In this document: piece after piece, positions 25,672 to 34,505 of the stretch | Layout of the letters: each line of letters starts with the position of its first letter | Numbering within the stretch: position 1 is the stretch's first letter | Assembly (NCBI GenBank): GCA_024331045.1 | Contig: JANDJC010000024.1 | Span: 1-43,583 of the forward strand | Length of the DNA stretch: 43,583 nt | Source: Nitrospira sp. | GTDB lineage: Bacteria; Nitrospirota; Nitrospiria; Nitrospirales; Nitrospiraceae | Reading direction: 5' to 3' | Program-made: the position numbers and the translations under genes | The notes under the pieces: generated by a model | What the model saw: the letters and a program-made list of their open reading frames with translations, nothing else | Told to the model about the DNA's origin: nothing | The model's database searches: none

Positions 25672-28338
25672 TCATTCGTCGCGCAGGCCGGACAGGGGGG
25701 GCTGTCCGAGAATACGGTATGTGCTGAGAAAGCCGACCGTGGTAGTGAGGACTATGGTTGCAAGGAGACTGACACAGAGAATGACTGGTTCAAAGGACCA
25801 CCTCAGGTCAAAGATGAACGAGAGGGTGGCCCATGAAAGGGCGCTTGCCAGCAAGAGCCCCGCCACTCCTCCTACTGCCCCCAGCAAGGCATACTCAATC
25901 GCGAAGATCTGCACGAGGACTCCTCTGCTCGCTCCCAGAGCCTTCAAGATCAGAGATTCATAGAGCCGTCGGTAGCGCGTCGCAGCCAAGGCTGCGGCCA
26001 TGACCAAGCCACCGGCCAGAACACAAAACGAAGCCACGGCTTCAATGGCCAGCGTCAGTCGATCCATGACCTGGGAGAAACTATTCAGGACATCCCCAAC
26101 ATTAATGGCCGTCACGTTCGGGAAGGAGGCGACCACGGCCTGCTGGAGTGATACCTCCTCCGATGGAGTGACGCGAACCGTAGCGACATAGGTGTGGGGG
26201 GCCCCATCCAAAGAACCGGGAGAAAAAATCATGTAAAAGTTGGTGGAGAAATTGCTCCACTCAACATGGCGAATGCTACTAATTTCTCCTGTTATGGGGA
26301 TGCCATGGATGTCCACTTCAATCGAATCGCCAATGGTCAGACCCAGTTGTCGTGCGGCGTCTTCCTCAATAGAAACAAGAGGTTTCGTAAAGACTTGATC
26401 GGGTTTCCACCATTCGCCCTGCACGATGGTGTTATCTTTAGGGAGGTCCTGAAGGAAAGTCAGGGCGTATTCGCGGGTGAGGAACCATGTGCGGCGCGTT
26501 TCCTTCTGCTGGTCGCGGGGATCAGTGCGCTCCTCGCGGTCAGGGATCGTCTCAACAGCAATGGGAATACCCTTGAGGGCAGAGAGCCTGGCACGAACCA
26601 AGGGGGTCAAACGAGGCGAGGGGTCGCCTGATCGTTCGCGCAACAGTCGAAGAAAGGCCTCAGCCTGATCCGGCTGAATGTCAATGAAGAAAAAGGAAGG
26701 GGAGTCGACGGGCCGTTGCTCGTTCACCTGATGAAGCAAGGACCGCTCGACGAGCGCGACAGTCGCCATCACCATGACTCCCATGCCCACCGCGATCGTG
26801 ATCCCTACAAGCTGACTTCCCGGTCGCTTGATATTGCCGATGGCGTGGCGAAATTGAAGAAGGGCCGGTCCCCGCCATCGCTTCAACAGCCAAAGTGCGA
26901 GACGGGCTGAGAGGGTCAAGAGCAGGACTGCTGCTCCAAATGAGAGGATGAACAACCAGCCGATCTTCCACGAGCCGGCCTGCCACAGGGCCAACAGAAC
27001 CAACCCAACACCGATTCCCGCCAACGTGAGCAAGGTCACGCGATCAAGCGGCATTCCCCTTCTCCATCGGGGTAAGGTCCTCTGAGGATCCCAAGAGCCC
27101 AGAGGATCGACCTCGCGGCGAAAAATCCACGCAGGCTTGACTTCCCGGACGGTCAGCAGAGGCCAGAGGGCGAAGAGTAACGATGAGAGGACTCCGAGTC
27201 CCAGCCCCTTGAGAAGAGGGATGGAAGAGACGCTCATCTTGTCCGTTGTCATGCCCAACTGGTTGAGCAGCGATGAATCAAGCAGCACCGTCAAGAGCCA
27301 CGGCAGCCCCCGATAAAGAGCAGTACCCAGCAATAGCCCGATAATGCTGCCTCCTATGCCGAGGATCATGGCCTGCAACACATAGATCCAGAAAATGACA
27401 GGGGAATCCGCGCCAATAGTCTTGAGAATCCCAATGGTCATCAGCTTTTCTCGGACGAAGGCATGGACCGAGGTGGCGATTCCCACTCCTCCGACGAACA
27501 GCGCCGTCAACCCAATCAAGCCCAGGTAGCGAGTCAGTTGCTCTAGAGACTGTTTCAATTGCGGCTGCGCATGGCGAGCATCCGTGATACGGGGAGATTC
27601 GCGGGCAAGGTGGTGCTGGAGGTCTGGGAGAAGGGAGTCGGCGGACATCGACGGGGGCAGCTTCAGCAAGTACCGCTCACGGAGGCGGCTACCCAACCTG
27701 ATCAAACCCGTGGTGCGGAGCCCTTCTTGCGACAGGAAAACGCGAGGCCCCAAACTGAACATGTTGGCCATCCGATCTGGTTCACTTCGAACAAGTCCTG
27801 TAATGAGGAACCATCCCTCGCCGATCTTGATCCGATCCCCCACGGTCAGCCCCATTCTGATGAGCAACGATTCTTGAACCACGACCCCGTAACAGGGAGG
27901 GACCGGGCACTGCTGTGGAGGCAGGTTGAGAAGACTGACCAACTTGCTATTGGGATCCAGGTGGAGGGAGCCATAGAGAGGGTAGGACGGCTCGACGGCT
28001 TTCAGCTCCACGATTTGTGTTGGGTGTCCGACAGAAAAGACCGTCGAGGCAGCCATTGCCACGAGTTCGGTGACATGGGTAATGGTTACACCTTGCTCGC
28101 GGAGCGCATAGAGGATCATCTGGCCATGCTCGCTGAGCGGACGGGTCAGCCAAATTTCAAGGTCGCCGCCTAACAGGCTGCGGGCTTCCTGGTTGACGAC
28201 CAGCTCCATCCTGTGTCCAAACAGAGAAACGCCCGTCATCGCTCCCACGCCGATCGCTACACACACGAGAAAGTAGAGGAAGTGGCGCCAGGCTGCGCGG
28301 GTTTCGCGCCACGCCATCTTGAAGATGAAGGGGATCAT
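25672..28338 (-). CDS. ABC transporter permease, FtsX/YbbP type
   Basis: This 888-residue inner-membrane protein has the YbbP layout. An N-terminal helix (HFLYFLVCVAIGVGAMTGVS) is followed by a large periplasmic domain. Three helices come next (LGLIGLTALFVGGVGIATSV; AMILGIGGSIIGLLLGTALY; LGLGVLSSLLFALWPLL), then a central helix pair. A second periplasmic domain (about 530-750) and a final FtsX set of three helices (ending VILCVSLLATIVLTTTVGFL) complete it. It pairs with the ATPase encoded 52 bp upstream. Such systems act on lipids or envelope proteins by mechanotransmission rather than classic transport; the substrate is unknown. tesA is the divergent neighbour, as in many proteobacteria. Confidence 0.88.
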   Translation of the reverse strand: MIPFIFKMAWRETRAAWRHFLYFLVCVAIGVGAMTGVSLFGHRMELVVNQEARSLLGGDLEIWLTRPLSEHGQMILYALREQGVTITHVTELVAMAASTVFSVGHPTQIVELKAVEPSYPLYGSLHLDPNSKLVSLLNLPPQQCPVPPCYGVVVQESLLIRMGLTVGDRIKIGEGWFLITGLVRSEPDRMANMFSLGPRVFLSQEGLRTTGLIRLGSRLRERYLLKLPPSMSADSLLPDLQHHLARESPRITDARHAQPQLKQSLEQLTRYLGLIGLTALFVGGVGIATSVHAFVREKLMTIGILKTIGADSPVIFWIYVLQAMILGIGGSIIGLLLGTALYRGLPWLLTVLLDSSLLNQLGMTTDKMSVSSIPLLKGLGLGVLSSLLFALWPLLTVREVKPAWIFRREVDPLGSWDPQRTLPRWRRGMPLDRVTLLTLAGIGVGLVLLALWQAGSWKIGWLFILSFGAAVLLLTLSARLALWLLKRWRGPALLQFRHAIGNIKRPGSQLVGITIAVGMGVMVMATVALVERSLLHQVNEQRPVDSPSFFFIDIQPDQAEAFLRLLRERSGDPSPRLTPLVRARLSALKGIPIAVETIPDREERTDPRDQQKETRRTWFLTREYALTFLQDLPKDNTIVQGEWWKPDQVFTKPLVSIEEDAARQLGLTIGDSIEVDIHGIPITGEISSIRHVEWSNFSTNFYMIFSPGSLDGAPHTYVATVRVTPSEEVSLQQAVVASFPNVTAINVGDVLNSFSQVMDRLTLAIEAVASFCVLAGGLVMAAALAATRYRRLYESLILKALGASRGVLVQIFAIEYALLGAVGGVAGLLLASALSWATLSFIFDLRWSFEPVILCVSLLATIVLTTTVGFLSTYRILGQPPLSGLRDE

Positions 28339-28390
28339 CCCGAGAAGGGGTCCTTGACACTGTCAGGACGATATCCAAGGGAGCGGAGCG

Positions 28391-29113
28391 TCATCGCGCT
28401 TCTCCCGTGCAGAAAGAGGGGGATTGAGCGGGGTCGAGCATGATCGAGAGCGAGTCTGACTCCAGGCGCCCGTCGCGCAGTCCGATCACTCGTTGCATCG
28501 CGGTGGCTAAGGTGTGATCATGAGTGACCAGGACAAGAGTGGTCCCGAAGTCTCGGTGAAAGGAAAGAAGTAGATCGATCACCTGAGCACCGGTCGCGCT
28601 ATCAAGGTTCCCCGTTGGTTCATCAGCCAGGAGAATGGGTGGATGGCAGGCAAACGCACGGGCCACGGCGACCCGCTGTTGCTCGCCACCCGATAATTGC
28701 GCGGGGTAATGGTCCATACGATCTGACAGCCCTACGGTCTTCAATAACTCGGCCGCGCGCTGGGCAGCATGCCGCGCCTCGCTTAACTCAAGAGGAACCA
28801 ACACATTTTCTAAAGCTGTCAGGGTGGGGATGAGGTGAAAGGATTGGAAAATGTAGCCGATGTGGCGGAGTCGGAATCGAGCCAGTTGCTTTTCAGAAAG
28901 GGTGGTGATGTTGGTTCCATCGAGCATAATGGTGCCGCTTGTGGGGCGATCAAGGCCAGCCATGAGCCCCAAGAGGGTGGATTTCCCACTTCCTGAGGGC
29001 CCGACAATGGCGACGGATTGTTGGGCCGGAATCTCAAGCGAAATTGCTTTCAAAATGTCCACAGGCCGACCGGCTGCTCTCAAGGTCATGGACACGTTCT
29101 GGAGCAGAATCAT
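28391..29113 (-). CDS. ABC transporter ATPase, YbbA/LolD type
   Basis: This 240-residue ATPase has Walker [10 protein letters not shown] (residues 38-46), the Q-loop in [19 protein letters not shown], the signature [15 protein letters not shown], Walker [13 protein letters not shown] and the H-loop [22 protein letters not shown] is typical of the MacB/LolD/YbbA group. It energises the permease encoded immediately downstream. The C-terminal tail after [10 protein letters not shown] is short and of no clear function. Confidence 0.93.
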   Translation of the reverse strand: MILLQNVSMTLRAAGRPVDILKAISLEIPAQQSVAIVGPSGSGKSTLLGLMAGLDRPTSGTIMLDGTNITTLSEKQLARFRLRHIGYIFQSFHLIPTLTALENVLVPLELSEARHAAQRAAELLKTVGLSDRMDHYPAQLSGGEQQRVAVARAFACHPPILLADEPTGNLDSATGAQVIDLLLSFHRDFGTTLVLVTHDHTLATAMQRVIGLRDGRLESDSLSIMLDPAQSPSFCTGEAR

Positions 29114-29147
29114 AGGGAGATATCACCACATTATTTGGATGATCGAC

Positions 29148-29177
29148 TTGGAGGATCGACGTGGAGAACATTATACT
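29148..29177 (+). promoter_or_regulatory. Candidate promoter for the TesA-like esterase gene
   Basis: ttggag (29148-29153), an 18-bp spacer and tatact (29172-29177) form a fair sigma-70-type promoter in the gap between the divergent ATPase gene and tesA. A short direct repeat, ggatgatcgac / ggaggatcgac, overlaps it. The ATG of tesA lies 35 bp after the -10. Confidence 0.5.
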
Positions 29178-29212
29178 GTACCCATTGCGGTAATGGGCCA
29201 GCGTCTCCTCTC

Positions 29213-29938
29213 ATGACGAAGACCCGGTACGTTTCTCGACTCTGCCTTTTGGCGATAGCCGTTCTCTTCTTATGGGACCCTCCGCAAGGGCAGGCATCAT
29301 CTGGGACTGCGGAAGGCAGACCACGAATCATCGCCTTCGGCGACAGCCTCACCGCCGGGCTTGGGGTCACAAGGGAAGAGGCCTATCCGGCTCAGCTCCA
29401 AAGGAGGCTAGAGGAACATGGTTTTCAGTATCAAGTCATCAATGCTGGAGTCAGTGGTGAGACGACGGCCGGTGGGCTTCGGCGTGTGAGCTGGGTGCTT
29501 TCAGCCAAGCCGGAGATCGTCATTCTTGAATTGGGAGCGAACGATGGGTTGAGAGGGCTGAAACTTGAGCAGACGAGGGAGAACCTCGCCCACATCATCC
29601 AACAACTCTTGCAAGCCAACGTGACAGTCATTCTAGCGGGAATGAAACTGCCACCGAACTACGGAGAAGAATATACGAAACAATTTGAAGCCATTTACCC
29701 GGCCCTGGCAGCGCAATACCATCTTCCACTCATCCCCTTTTTTTTGGAGGGAGTCGCCGCCCGTCCTGCTCTCAATCAGGCCGATGGGATCCACCCTACG
29801 GGAGAGGGCTATAAAATCGTCGTTGAGCAGGTACTCAAAGTGCTGATCCCAGTTCTGGAGGACCACCGGCGGAAAGCGAGAAAAACGCGATCACCACTTC
29901 CCGTCCCGCCGCTTCACATCCACTCTTCCCTTTATTGA
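29213..29938 (+). CDS. tesA: TesA-like SGNH esterase/lysophospholipase
   Basis: This 241-residue protein starts at ATG 29213; the longer frame overlaps the divergent ATPase gene. The signal peptide is RLCLLAIAVLFLWDPPQGQA. SGNH-hydrolase blocks are present: block I IIAFGDSLTAGLGV (Ser nucleophile), block II with Gly in NAGVSGETTAGG, block III GANDGLRG, and block V DGIHPTGEGY with the catalytic Asp and His. E. coli TesA is a periplasmic thioesterase/lysophospholipase. Its conserved position next to YbbA/YbbP suggests a common envelope-lipid task. No Shine-Dalgarno is visible before the ATG. Confidence 0.92.
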   Translation: MTKTRYVSRLCLLAIAVLFLWDPPQGQASSGTAEGRPRIIAFGDSLTAGLGVTREEAYPAQLQRRLEEHGFQYQVINAGVSGETTAGGLRRVSWVLSAKPEIVILELGANDGLRGLKLEQTRENLAHIIQQLLQANVTVILAGMKLPPNYGEEYTKQFEAIYPALAAQYHLPLIPFFLEGVAARPALNQADGIHPTGEGYKIVVEQVLKVLIPVLEDHRRKARKTRSPLPVPPLHIHSSLY

Positions 29939-30008
29939 AGGGACCCCGCTGCTGCTCCTCCCGCGAACGAGGTGATCGACCACGTGGCTGCTGGGAGTGG
30001 CAAGGCGA

Positions 30009-30194
30009 TCAGGATTTCTTGAAAAAGGTATCATAGACACCGTAGCCCAGGACCACGGCGATCAACGTGTAATAAAAAGCGGTAATACCACTATAGTCCG
30101 GCGCCCCTTCAGGGGCATTCGCTAACGCCGGAAGAGGTGCCAGAAGCCACGCGGCTACGACAAACAACCCTCTCTCTTTCCAGTCTGCTTTCAT
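30009..30194 (-). CDS. Small exported single-helix membrane protein
   Basis: This 61-residue protein starts at ATG 30194 with ggagga five bases upstream; the frame continues to 30338 without support. The N-terminus is a signal sequence (GLFVVAAWLLAPLPALA, probable cleavage after ALA). A short polar stretch and one further helix (AFYYTLIAVVLGYGVYDTFF) follow, and the end is basic (KKS). I do not recognise a family. Its size and layout resemble small accessory subunits of membrane enzyme complexes, but nothing here shows a partner. Confidence 0.65.
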   Translation of the reverse strand: MKADWKERGLFVVAAWLLAPLPALANAPEGAPDYSGITAFYYTLIAVVLGYGVYDTFFKKS

Positions 30195-30352
30195 CGTCGT
30201 CCTCCAACGCAATGAGACAAGGCACCGCGGCACTCTTCGCTCACGGAGAGCGAGGCGAATTGTACTCAAACGAAGAGACGGGGCGCAAGAGGCTGTTTTG
30301 TAGAAGGTGTAAGGAGGAAACCAAAGGATAAATCCCAAGCGAACGTCTCGCG

Positions 30353-31258
30353 CTACTTGCTGGCATTCGCTTGATTCAGTGATAGGTGGAGGAGGTCGGT
30401 CAATTCATGGAAGGATGTTGTGAGCGAGTCTAGATGGGAGGTCTTTTCAAGGAGCTCGTGTGCGGTCGATCGAATCTGTGCCTCCTGCCCGATGATGTCC
30501 TTGATCAAACCGGAAGCACGGCCGAGGATCTCTTGGTAACGGGCCACATCGCGTTGCAACGTCTGGATGGCGAGTTGGGCTGCTTTAGCTTCCGCGATTG
30601 ACACTTGGAGTTGCTGGGACAGTCGATCGAGGTAGGCATCGCGATCTCTCATTTCTGCCTGGAGGTTTTGCAATGCCTGCTGGTTTTCACGCTGGCGAAC
30701 CTCCAAATTGGTAATGTTGGTGATCCAACTCGCAACAGCGCCAGGGGGCAACTGAGGGGGGGATGGGAGGTCCGAGCCACTCTCGATGGCTTTGAAGGCT
30801 GGCTCAAGCCAGGCCACGAATTGCAAGACCTCGCTCAAAGTAACATTGGGCACCGGAGATGACGTCGAGGAGGAAGCGGGTGCCGGAGCGGCGTCTTCTG
30901 ATGAAGAACGGCTAGCCTTGGCTTTTTGCGATTGTCGCGGTTGAGTCCATCGATGATATTCGAGTAGAGCCGCGATACAATGCCGGCACATCGGCTCTTC
31001 GGAAAGCGTACAGGAACATTTGGAAAGCAGATGACCATCCTTGAGTCTGATCGTCTGCTCGTAGAGCCCTGAGTGACCAATGACGGCCGCCGAGATCTGT
31101 ATGTCGTCCGCTTCAACGATGCGGACGCGGTTCTCTGCCACATACTGGCGCCCCATGTGGTAGGCGTTGGGCGTAGCGATGGACTCGATCATGTGAGGAT
31201 CGAGCAACCCCAATCGGTCGGCGCTGCACGCAATTTTGTGCCGCATCGGTTTCGCCAA
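30353..31258 (-). CDS. SWIM zinc-finger protein with coiled coil
   Basis: This 301-residue protein has a SWIM domain at about residues 50-100. The zinc ligands are Cys81, Cys83, Cys91 and His93 in SKCSCTLSEEPMCRHCIAAL, preceded by IESIATPNAYHMGRQYVAEN. An acidic/Ser-rich linker follows, then a long heptad-rich coiled coil (about 185-300). SWIM modules usually bind DNA or proteins; bacterial SWIM proteins often sit beside SNF2 helicases, but none is here. The start is a TTG at 31258; the ATG at 31246 is an alternative. It is 158 bp upstream of the small membrane protein gene, on the same strand. Confidence 0.82.
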   Translation of the reverse strand: MAKPMRHKIACSADRLGLLDPHMIESIATPNAYHMGRQYVAENRVRIVEADDIQISAAVIGHSGLYEQTIRLKDGHLLSKCSCTLSEEPMCRHCIAALLEYHRWTQPRQSQKAKASRSSSEDAAPAPASSSTSSPVPNVTLSEVLQFVAWLEPAFKAIESGSDLPSPPQLPPGAVASWITNITNLEVRQRENQQALQNLQAEMRDRDAYLDRLSQQLQVSIAEAKAAQLAIQTLQRDVARYQEILGRASGLIKDIIGQEAQIRSTAHELLEKTSHLDSLTTSFHELTDLLHLSLNQANASK

Positions 31259-31380
31259 AATGATCCCACTCCACGAACGGCCTTAGTCTGCCGAGGCTGG
31301 TCAGTGCTGTCAAGAAAGGAAGGATTTTCAAGAGAAATGAGTGGCTGAGTGGCAGAGAAATGATGGAACACCGGAGGATG

Positions 31381-32427
31381 TTACCGGCAACGTTGGGGTG
31401 GACCCTTTTTGCTCATCGGCGTTAGCCAGACATAGTCCGCAATCCGTTCGTGGATCTGTTCACGAAGCTCGTCGGTCTTGTTGCCGTCGAATGACATGAG
31501 GTAGACGGTCGTCTGCTTGATGGGGCCGGGAAACCGTCTGGCCACACGTTGGGGAACGGGCAGTCCGTATTGGATATGGCCCCCTCCCGTGTAGCTCACG
31601 ATGACCCGACGGGCCTTTTCCTCAGACCGGCGCAGGTTATCCAGGCTCTTCGCGATCGTCATGGCCATTCCCTCGTCGCGGACCATGGATGCCTCGTACA
31701 TCGATTGAAAATGATCCTTGCTTCCTCCCCCGTGACAGCGCTGAATCTGATCGAAGATCCGTGCGCGGTAGGCTGGATCGTCAACGATCTCTTCTTTATC
31801 AAGTCCCCACCGTCGCCATTCCGCATCCTTCCGGGCTTCAGCCAGACCGACCTTGACGATTTGACGGATCAATGGTCTGGGGGGGTTCATGGCCAGAACG
31901 GACAAACCGTGGGTTCGGGCGAAGGCCACCAGCGGCTCATAATCTTCAAACGCTCCTCCCCAATTTTGAGTCCATCGGACCTGCGCCAGGAAATCGCTTT
32001 TCGATAGGTTCTTGCCCGATACATAGTCGTCCAACGCCTCCTGGCCATCCCATCCGAACATTTCCATGCCGATGACGGGCCGAATTCCGTTGGATCGCAA
32101 GTGCTCTAAAATTCGCAAGGCGGCTTCAATGTGGTGCGCATTGTAGTGCTCCTCACCCACGTATATGACGTCATGGAGGGTCAACTCATTCAACCACTCG
32201 GCAGTGGAGAGCAGCCGTCCCGTTTTTGTCTCCAGCACCTGCCACGGTCGCCAGTGAGCGGCCTCGTCTTGGGGCGACTCTGAGGGACGGCTGAGGCCCC
32301 CGTGCTGAGTACAGCCGAGGCCCACGGCGAGCAAGAGAGCAAGAACGGCCCTTTGGAAAACCGCCCTTCGTGGGGGGCAGGATCTCCAATGGCAGAGGAG
32401 GGGGAGAGCAAGATGTGTCTCGGCCAT
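31381..32427 (-). CDS. ChaN-family lipoprotein (haem-binding type)
   Basis: This 348-residue protein starts at ATG 32427, with aggag six bases upstream. A hydrophobic stretch (AVLALLLAVGLGC) ends in Cys39, a probable lipid-anchor site with a non-ideal lipobox. The ChaN/PF04187 fold is recognisable from DVIYVGEEHYNAHHIEAALR, RPVIGMEMFGWDGQEALDDY and VIVSYTGGGHIQYGLPVPQR. Campylobacter ChaN binds two haems and is linked to iron uptake. Here no TonB receptor is adjacent, so an iron/haem role is only suggested by the family. Confidence 0.85.
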   Translation of the reverse strand: MAETHLALPLLCHWRSCPPRRAVFQRAVLALLLAVGLGCTQHGGLSRPSESPQDEAAHWRPWQVLETKTGRLLSTAEWLNELTLHDVIYVGEEHYNAHHIEAALRILEHLRSNGIRPVIGMEMFGWDGQEALDDYVSGKNLSKSDFLAQVRWTQNWGGAFEDYEPLVAFARTHGLSVLAMNPPRPLIRQIVKVGLAEARKDAEWRRWGLDKEEIVDDPAYRARIFDQIQRCHGGGSKDHFQSMYEASMVRDEGMAMTIAKSLDNLRRSEEKARRVIVSYTGGGHIQYGLPVPQRVARRFPGPIKQTTVYLMSFDGNKTDELREQIHERIADYVWLTPMSKKGPPQRCR

Positions 32428-32897
32428 GGTCCACTCCTATCATACTGCCGAAGGGGGGACAAGAGCGCTGTCTGGCAGTCCTCTCTGGCACATGCCTGGC
32501 CCCTCTAGGCTTCATCAATGTACGTACGTTGTGCGCACGCGACGGTCCATTTTCCTTTCTTTGCCCTTTACTAGAAGGTCGGGGAAGCGTACGACGGATC
32601 ACAGTGGCGAACTATAATAAGTCTGGCAGTATCGATCACCGCTTCACCCTGATCGCGCCTTGTGGCGCCAGCCGCCTCTCCACGCTGTCAGTGGCCTCCG
32701 TGTATTGATCATCGGAGGAATCATGGCTCCCTCGTCGGTCTGTTCTCGACGGTGCAGGTCACGTGCATCCTGCTACCGCCGGCCTGCGTGCCCACTTGAC
32801 GGCGGGAGCATTGGGCAACGACAACGTCGTGAGCGTTAGGCTACTTCCCGTGGGCTACTTCCCGCCGCGGCAGTGCTCTTTGGCTGGGGCTAGCGGG

Positions 32898-33069
32898 CCT
32901 GGCGGCACACCGCCAGGACGATGCTGGTCCTTTGGCTGGTCTTCTGAAGAGCCGGTGGAGAAAAGCCAGCATGCTATTGGCCCTTTGGAGCCGGAGTGGT
33001 CTAAGACGGAGGGGCTTAAGCAGGAACTAGCCCTGAGCTGCCGTTCTTAGAGGCAAGAACGGATGCAGC
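32898..33069. other. Cluster of stable hairpins, possible structured RNA
   Basis: Three helices stand close together. 32898-32917 has an eight-pair perfect stem, cctggcgg/ccgccagg, with a four-base loop. 32921-32972 has outer arms atgctgg/ccagcat enclosing tcttc/gaaga. 33037-33069 has gctgc plus cgttctt pairing with aagaacg plus gcagc around a 6-base loop. No known RNA family signature was recognised: not RNase P RNA, tmRNA or 6S RNA by their conserved strings. Confidence 0.4.
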
Positions 33070-33403
33070 GAACGAAGAAATCGACGTCGCACATCAAACC
33101 CGGCGAAAGGGAGCTTCTGCGATTTTCCCATCCCGCCAGCTTCCATCTCGATAAAGCCGCGCTTTCGTTCGCGAAGTCCAGAAGAGCAACCCTGGAGGGA
33201 CGATCTCCCCCAGCGGAGATGATCCACTCGATTCCATGAAAAGGAGAGGTGACCGCATCCTCCGTGCAACAGCCCTTCCCTCAATTTATCTCTAGAGAGG
33301 CAGTGAGGATGTGGAGAAGACTCGGTGTGGTGTCGGCTGGGCGCGCGACCTCTTGTGTCGTCACACGTTGCCTTGTCGCTGGAGCGGTGAGAAGGGAGAA
33401 AAA

Positions 33404-33432
33404 TTGACCACCTTCCGACCCTTTGCTAGACT
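33404..33432 (+). promoter_or_regulatory. Candidate promoter for the moxR operon
   Basis: ttgacc (33404-33409), an exact 17-bp spacer and tagact (33427-33432) match sigma-70 spacing, with five and four matches to consensus. The moxR ATG is 55 bp downstream. Confidence 0.6.
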
Positions 33433-33487
33433 TCGAGTGACCTGAGTATGGGCGAATCACGGCGTACCTCTGATATCGCTTTTTAAA

Positions 33488-34429
33488 ATGAATTCAACAG
33501 AGGCGATCCGATCGATTCAAGACAACATTGCTCGGGTCATCAAGGGCAAGCCTCATGCCATTGAACTGACGATCGTCTGTCTCTTGGCGAGGGGGCATTT
33601 GCTTCTCGAAGATGTCCCCGGTGTCGGCAAGACCACCTTGGCCCATAGCTTGGCTCGGTCGCTAGACTGTTCATTCAAACGCATCCAATTTACCAGCGAT
33701 CTTCTTCCTTCGGACATTGTGGGCGTTTCCATCTTCAATCGCCAGAAGCAGACGTTTGAGTTTGTGCGTGGCCCGATCTTTGCCAACATTGTGTTGGCTG
33801 ATGAAATCAATCGGACCACGCCTAAGACACAAAGCAGTTTATTGGAGGCCATGAGCGAAGCGCAGATTTCCGTGGAGAATCAGACGTACTCCTTGGGTCA
33901 GCCGTTTATGGTCATTGCGACGCAGAATCCCGCCGAATATCACGGAACCTTTCCCTTGCCGGAATCCCAACTCGATCGCTTTTTAATGAGGCTCCGGATC
34001 GGCTATCCCGCGCCGGAGGAGGAAAAGAAAATCTTGGCACGCACTCCCTCCCTGCATCCGGCCGAGGAACTTCAGCCGGTTGTGACGGCTCAAGAGGTTC
34101 TCGCCCTGCAAAGCCGAGCCGATCACGTGTTCATGGACGAAAGCCTCACGGATTACATCCTCTCCATCGTGCAAGCGACGCGACACACAGAACTATTGTC
34201 TTTAGGAGTGAGTCCACGAGGGGGGCTGGCTCTCTCCCGGGCGGCCAAGGCACTGGCACTGGTGCGCGGCAGAACCTACTGCCTTCCGGACGACGTCAGG
34301 GAGCTGGCGCCAATCGTTCTGTCTCACCGGGTGATGGTCGCTCGGCCACAGGGCTTCGTCTTGCAAAATTTTGAGCATGCTGAACGCATTATCCAAGACA
34401 TTGTTGATTCAGTTCCCGTTCCTGTTTGA
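33488..34429 (+). CDS. MoxR-family AAA+ ATPase
   Basis: This 313-residue ATPase has Walker A EDVPGVGKTT (residues 41-50), Walker B IVLADEINRTTPKTQSSLLEAM, sensor 1 MVIATQNPAEYHGTFPLPES and the arginine-rich LDRFLMRLRIGYP. The lid follows with LSLGVSPRGGLALSRAAKAL. MoxR proteins act as chaperones that assemble or load cofactors into partner complexes, usually encoded beside a DUF58 gene, as here. No Shine-Dalgarno precedes the ATG (the upstream bases are gctttttaaa), which is unusual next to a good promoter. Confidence 0.94.
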   Translation: MNSTEAIRSIQDNIARVIKGKPHAIELTIVCLLARGHLLLEDVPGVGKTTLAHSLARSLDCSFKRIQFTSDLLPSDIVGVSIFNRQKQTFEFVRGPIFANIVLADEINRTTPKTQSSLLEAMSEAQISVENQTYSLGQPFMVIATQNPAEYHGTFPLPESQLDRFLMRLRIGYPAPEEEKKILARTPSLHPAEELQPVVTAQEVLALQSRADHVFMDESLTDYILSIVQATRHTELLSLGVSPRGGLALSRAAKALALVRGRTYCLPDDVRELAPIVLSHRVMVARPQGFVLQNFEHAERIIQDIVDSVPVPV

Positions 34430-34505
34430 TACAAAAAGCCGACGGGCGTGACCTCCCCTGCCGCACGGTGCTGGTGCGACAAACTGGAGCGGTGATGGGC
34501 AGCCA

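Larger units (their letters stand above)
32428..33487. other. About 1 kb without a supported protein gene
   Basis: This gap between the ChaN-type gene (minus) and moxR (plus) holds no protein I can recognise. One 38-codon frame (32723-32839, start MAPSSVCSRRCRSRASC) has a strong ggagg four bases before its ATG and is Arg/Cys-rich; it may be real or chance. A 95-codon frame (32763-33050) is Gly/Pro/Ser-rich and has no Shine-Dalgarno. Adjacent palindromes acgtacgt (about 32522) and gtgcgcac lie at the left, tctctagaga at 33289-33298. Several strong hairpins lie at 32.9-33.07 kb. Confidence 0.5.

Noticed and set aside
25148..25727. Two overlapping frames on opposite strands between the metalloprotease and the ABC permease
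   Set aside because: Neither resembles a protein family; the plus frame runs 56 bp into the permease gene and the minus frame has no Shine-Dalgarno.
32763..33050. 95-codon plus frame in the gap before moxR
   Set aside because: Low-complexity Gly/Pro/Ser content, no Shine-Dalgarno, and it coincides with the hairpin cluster.
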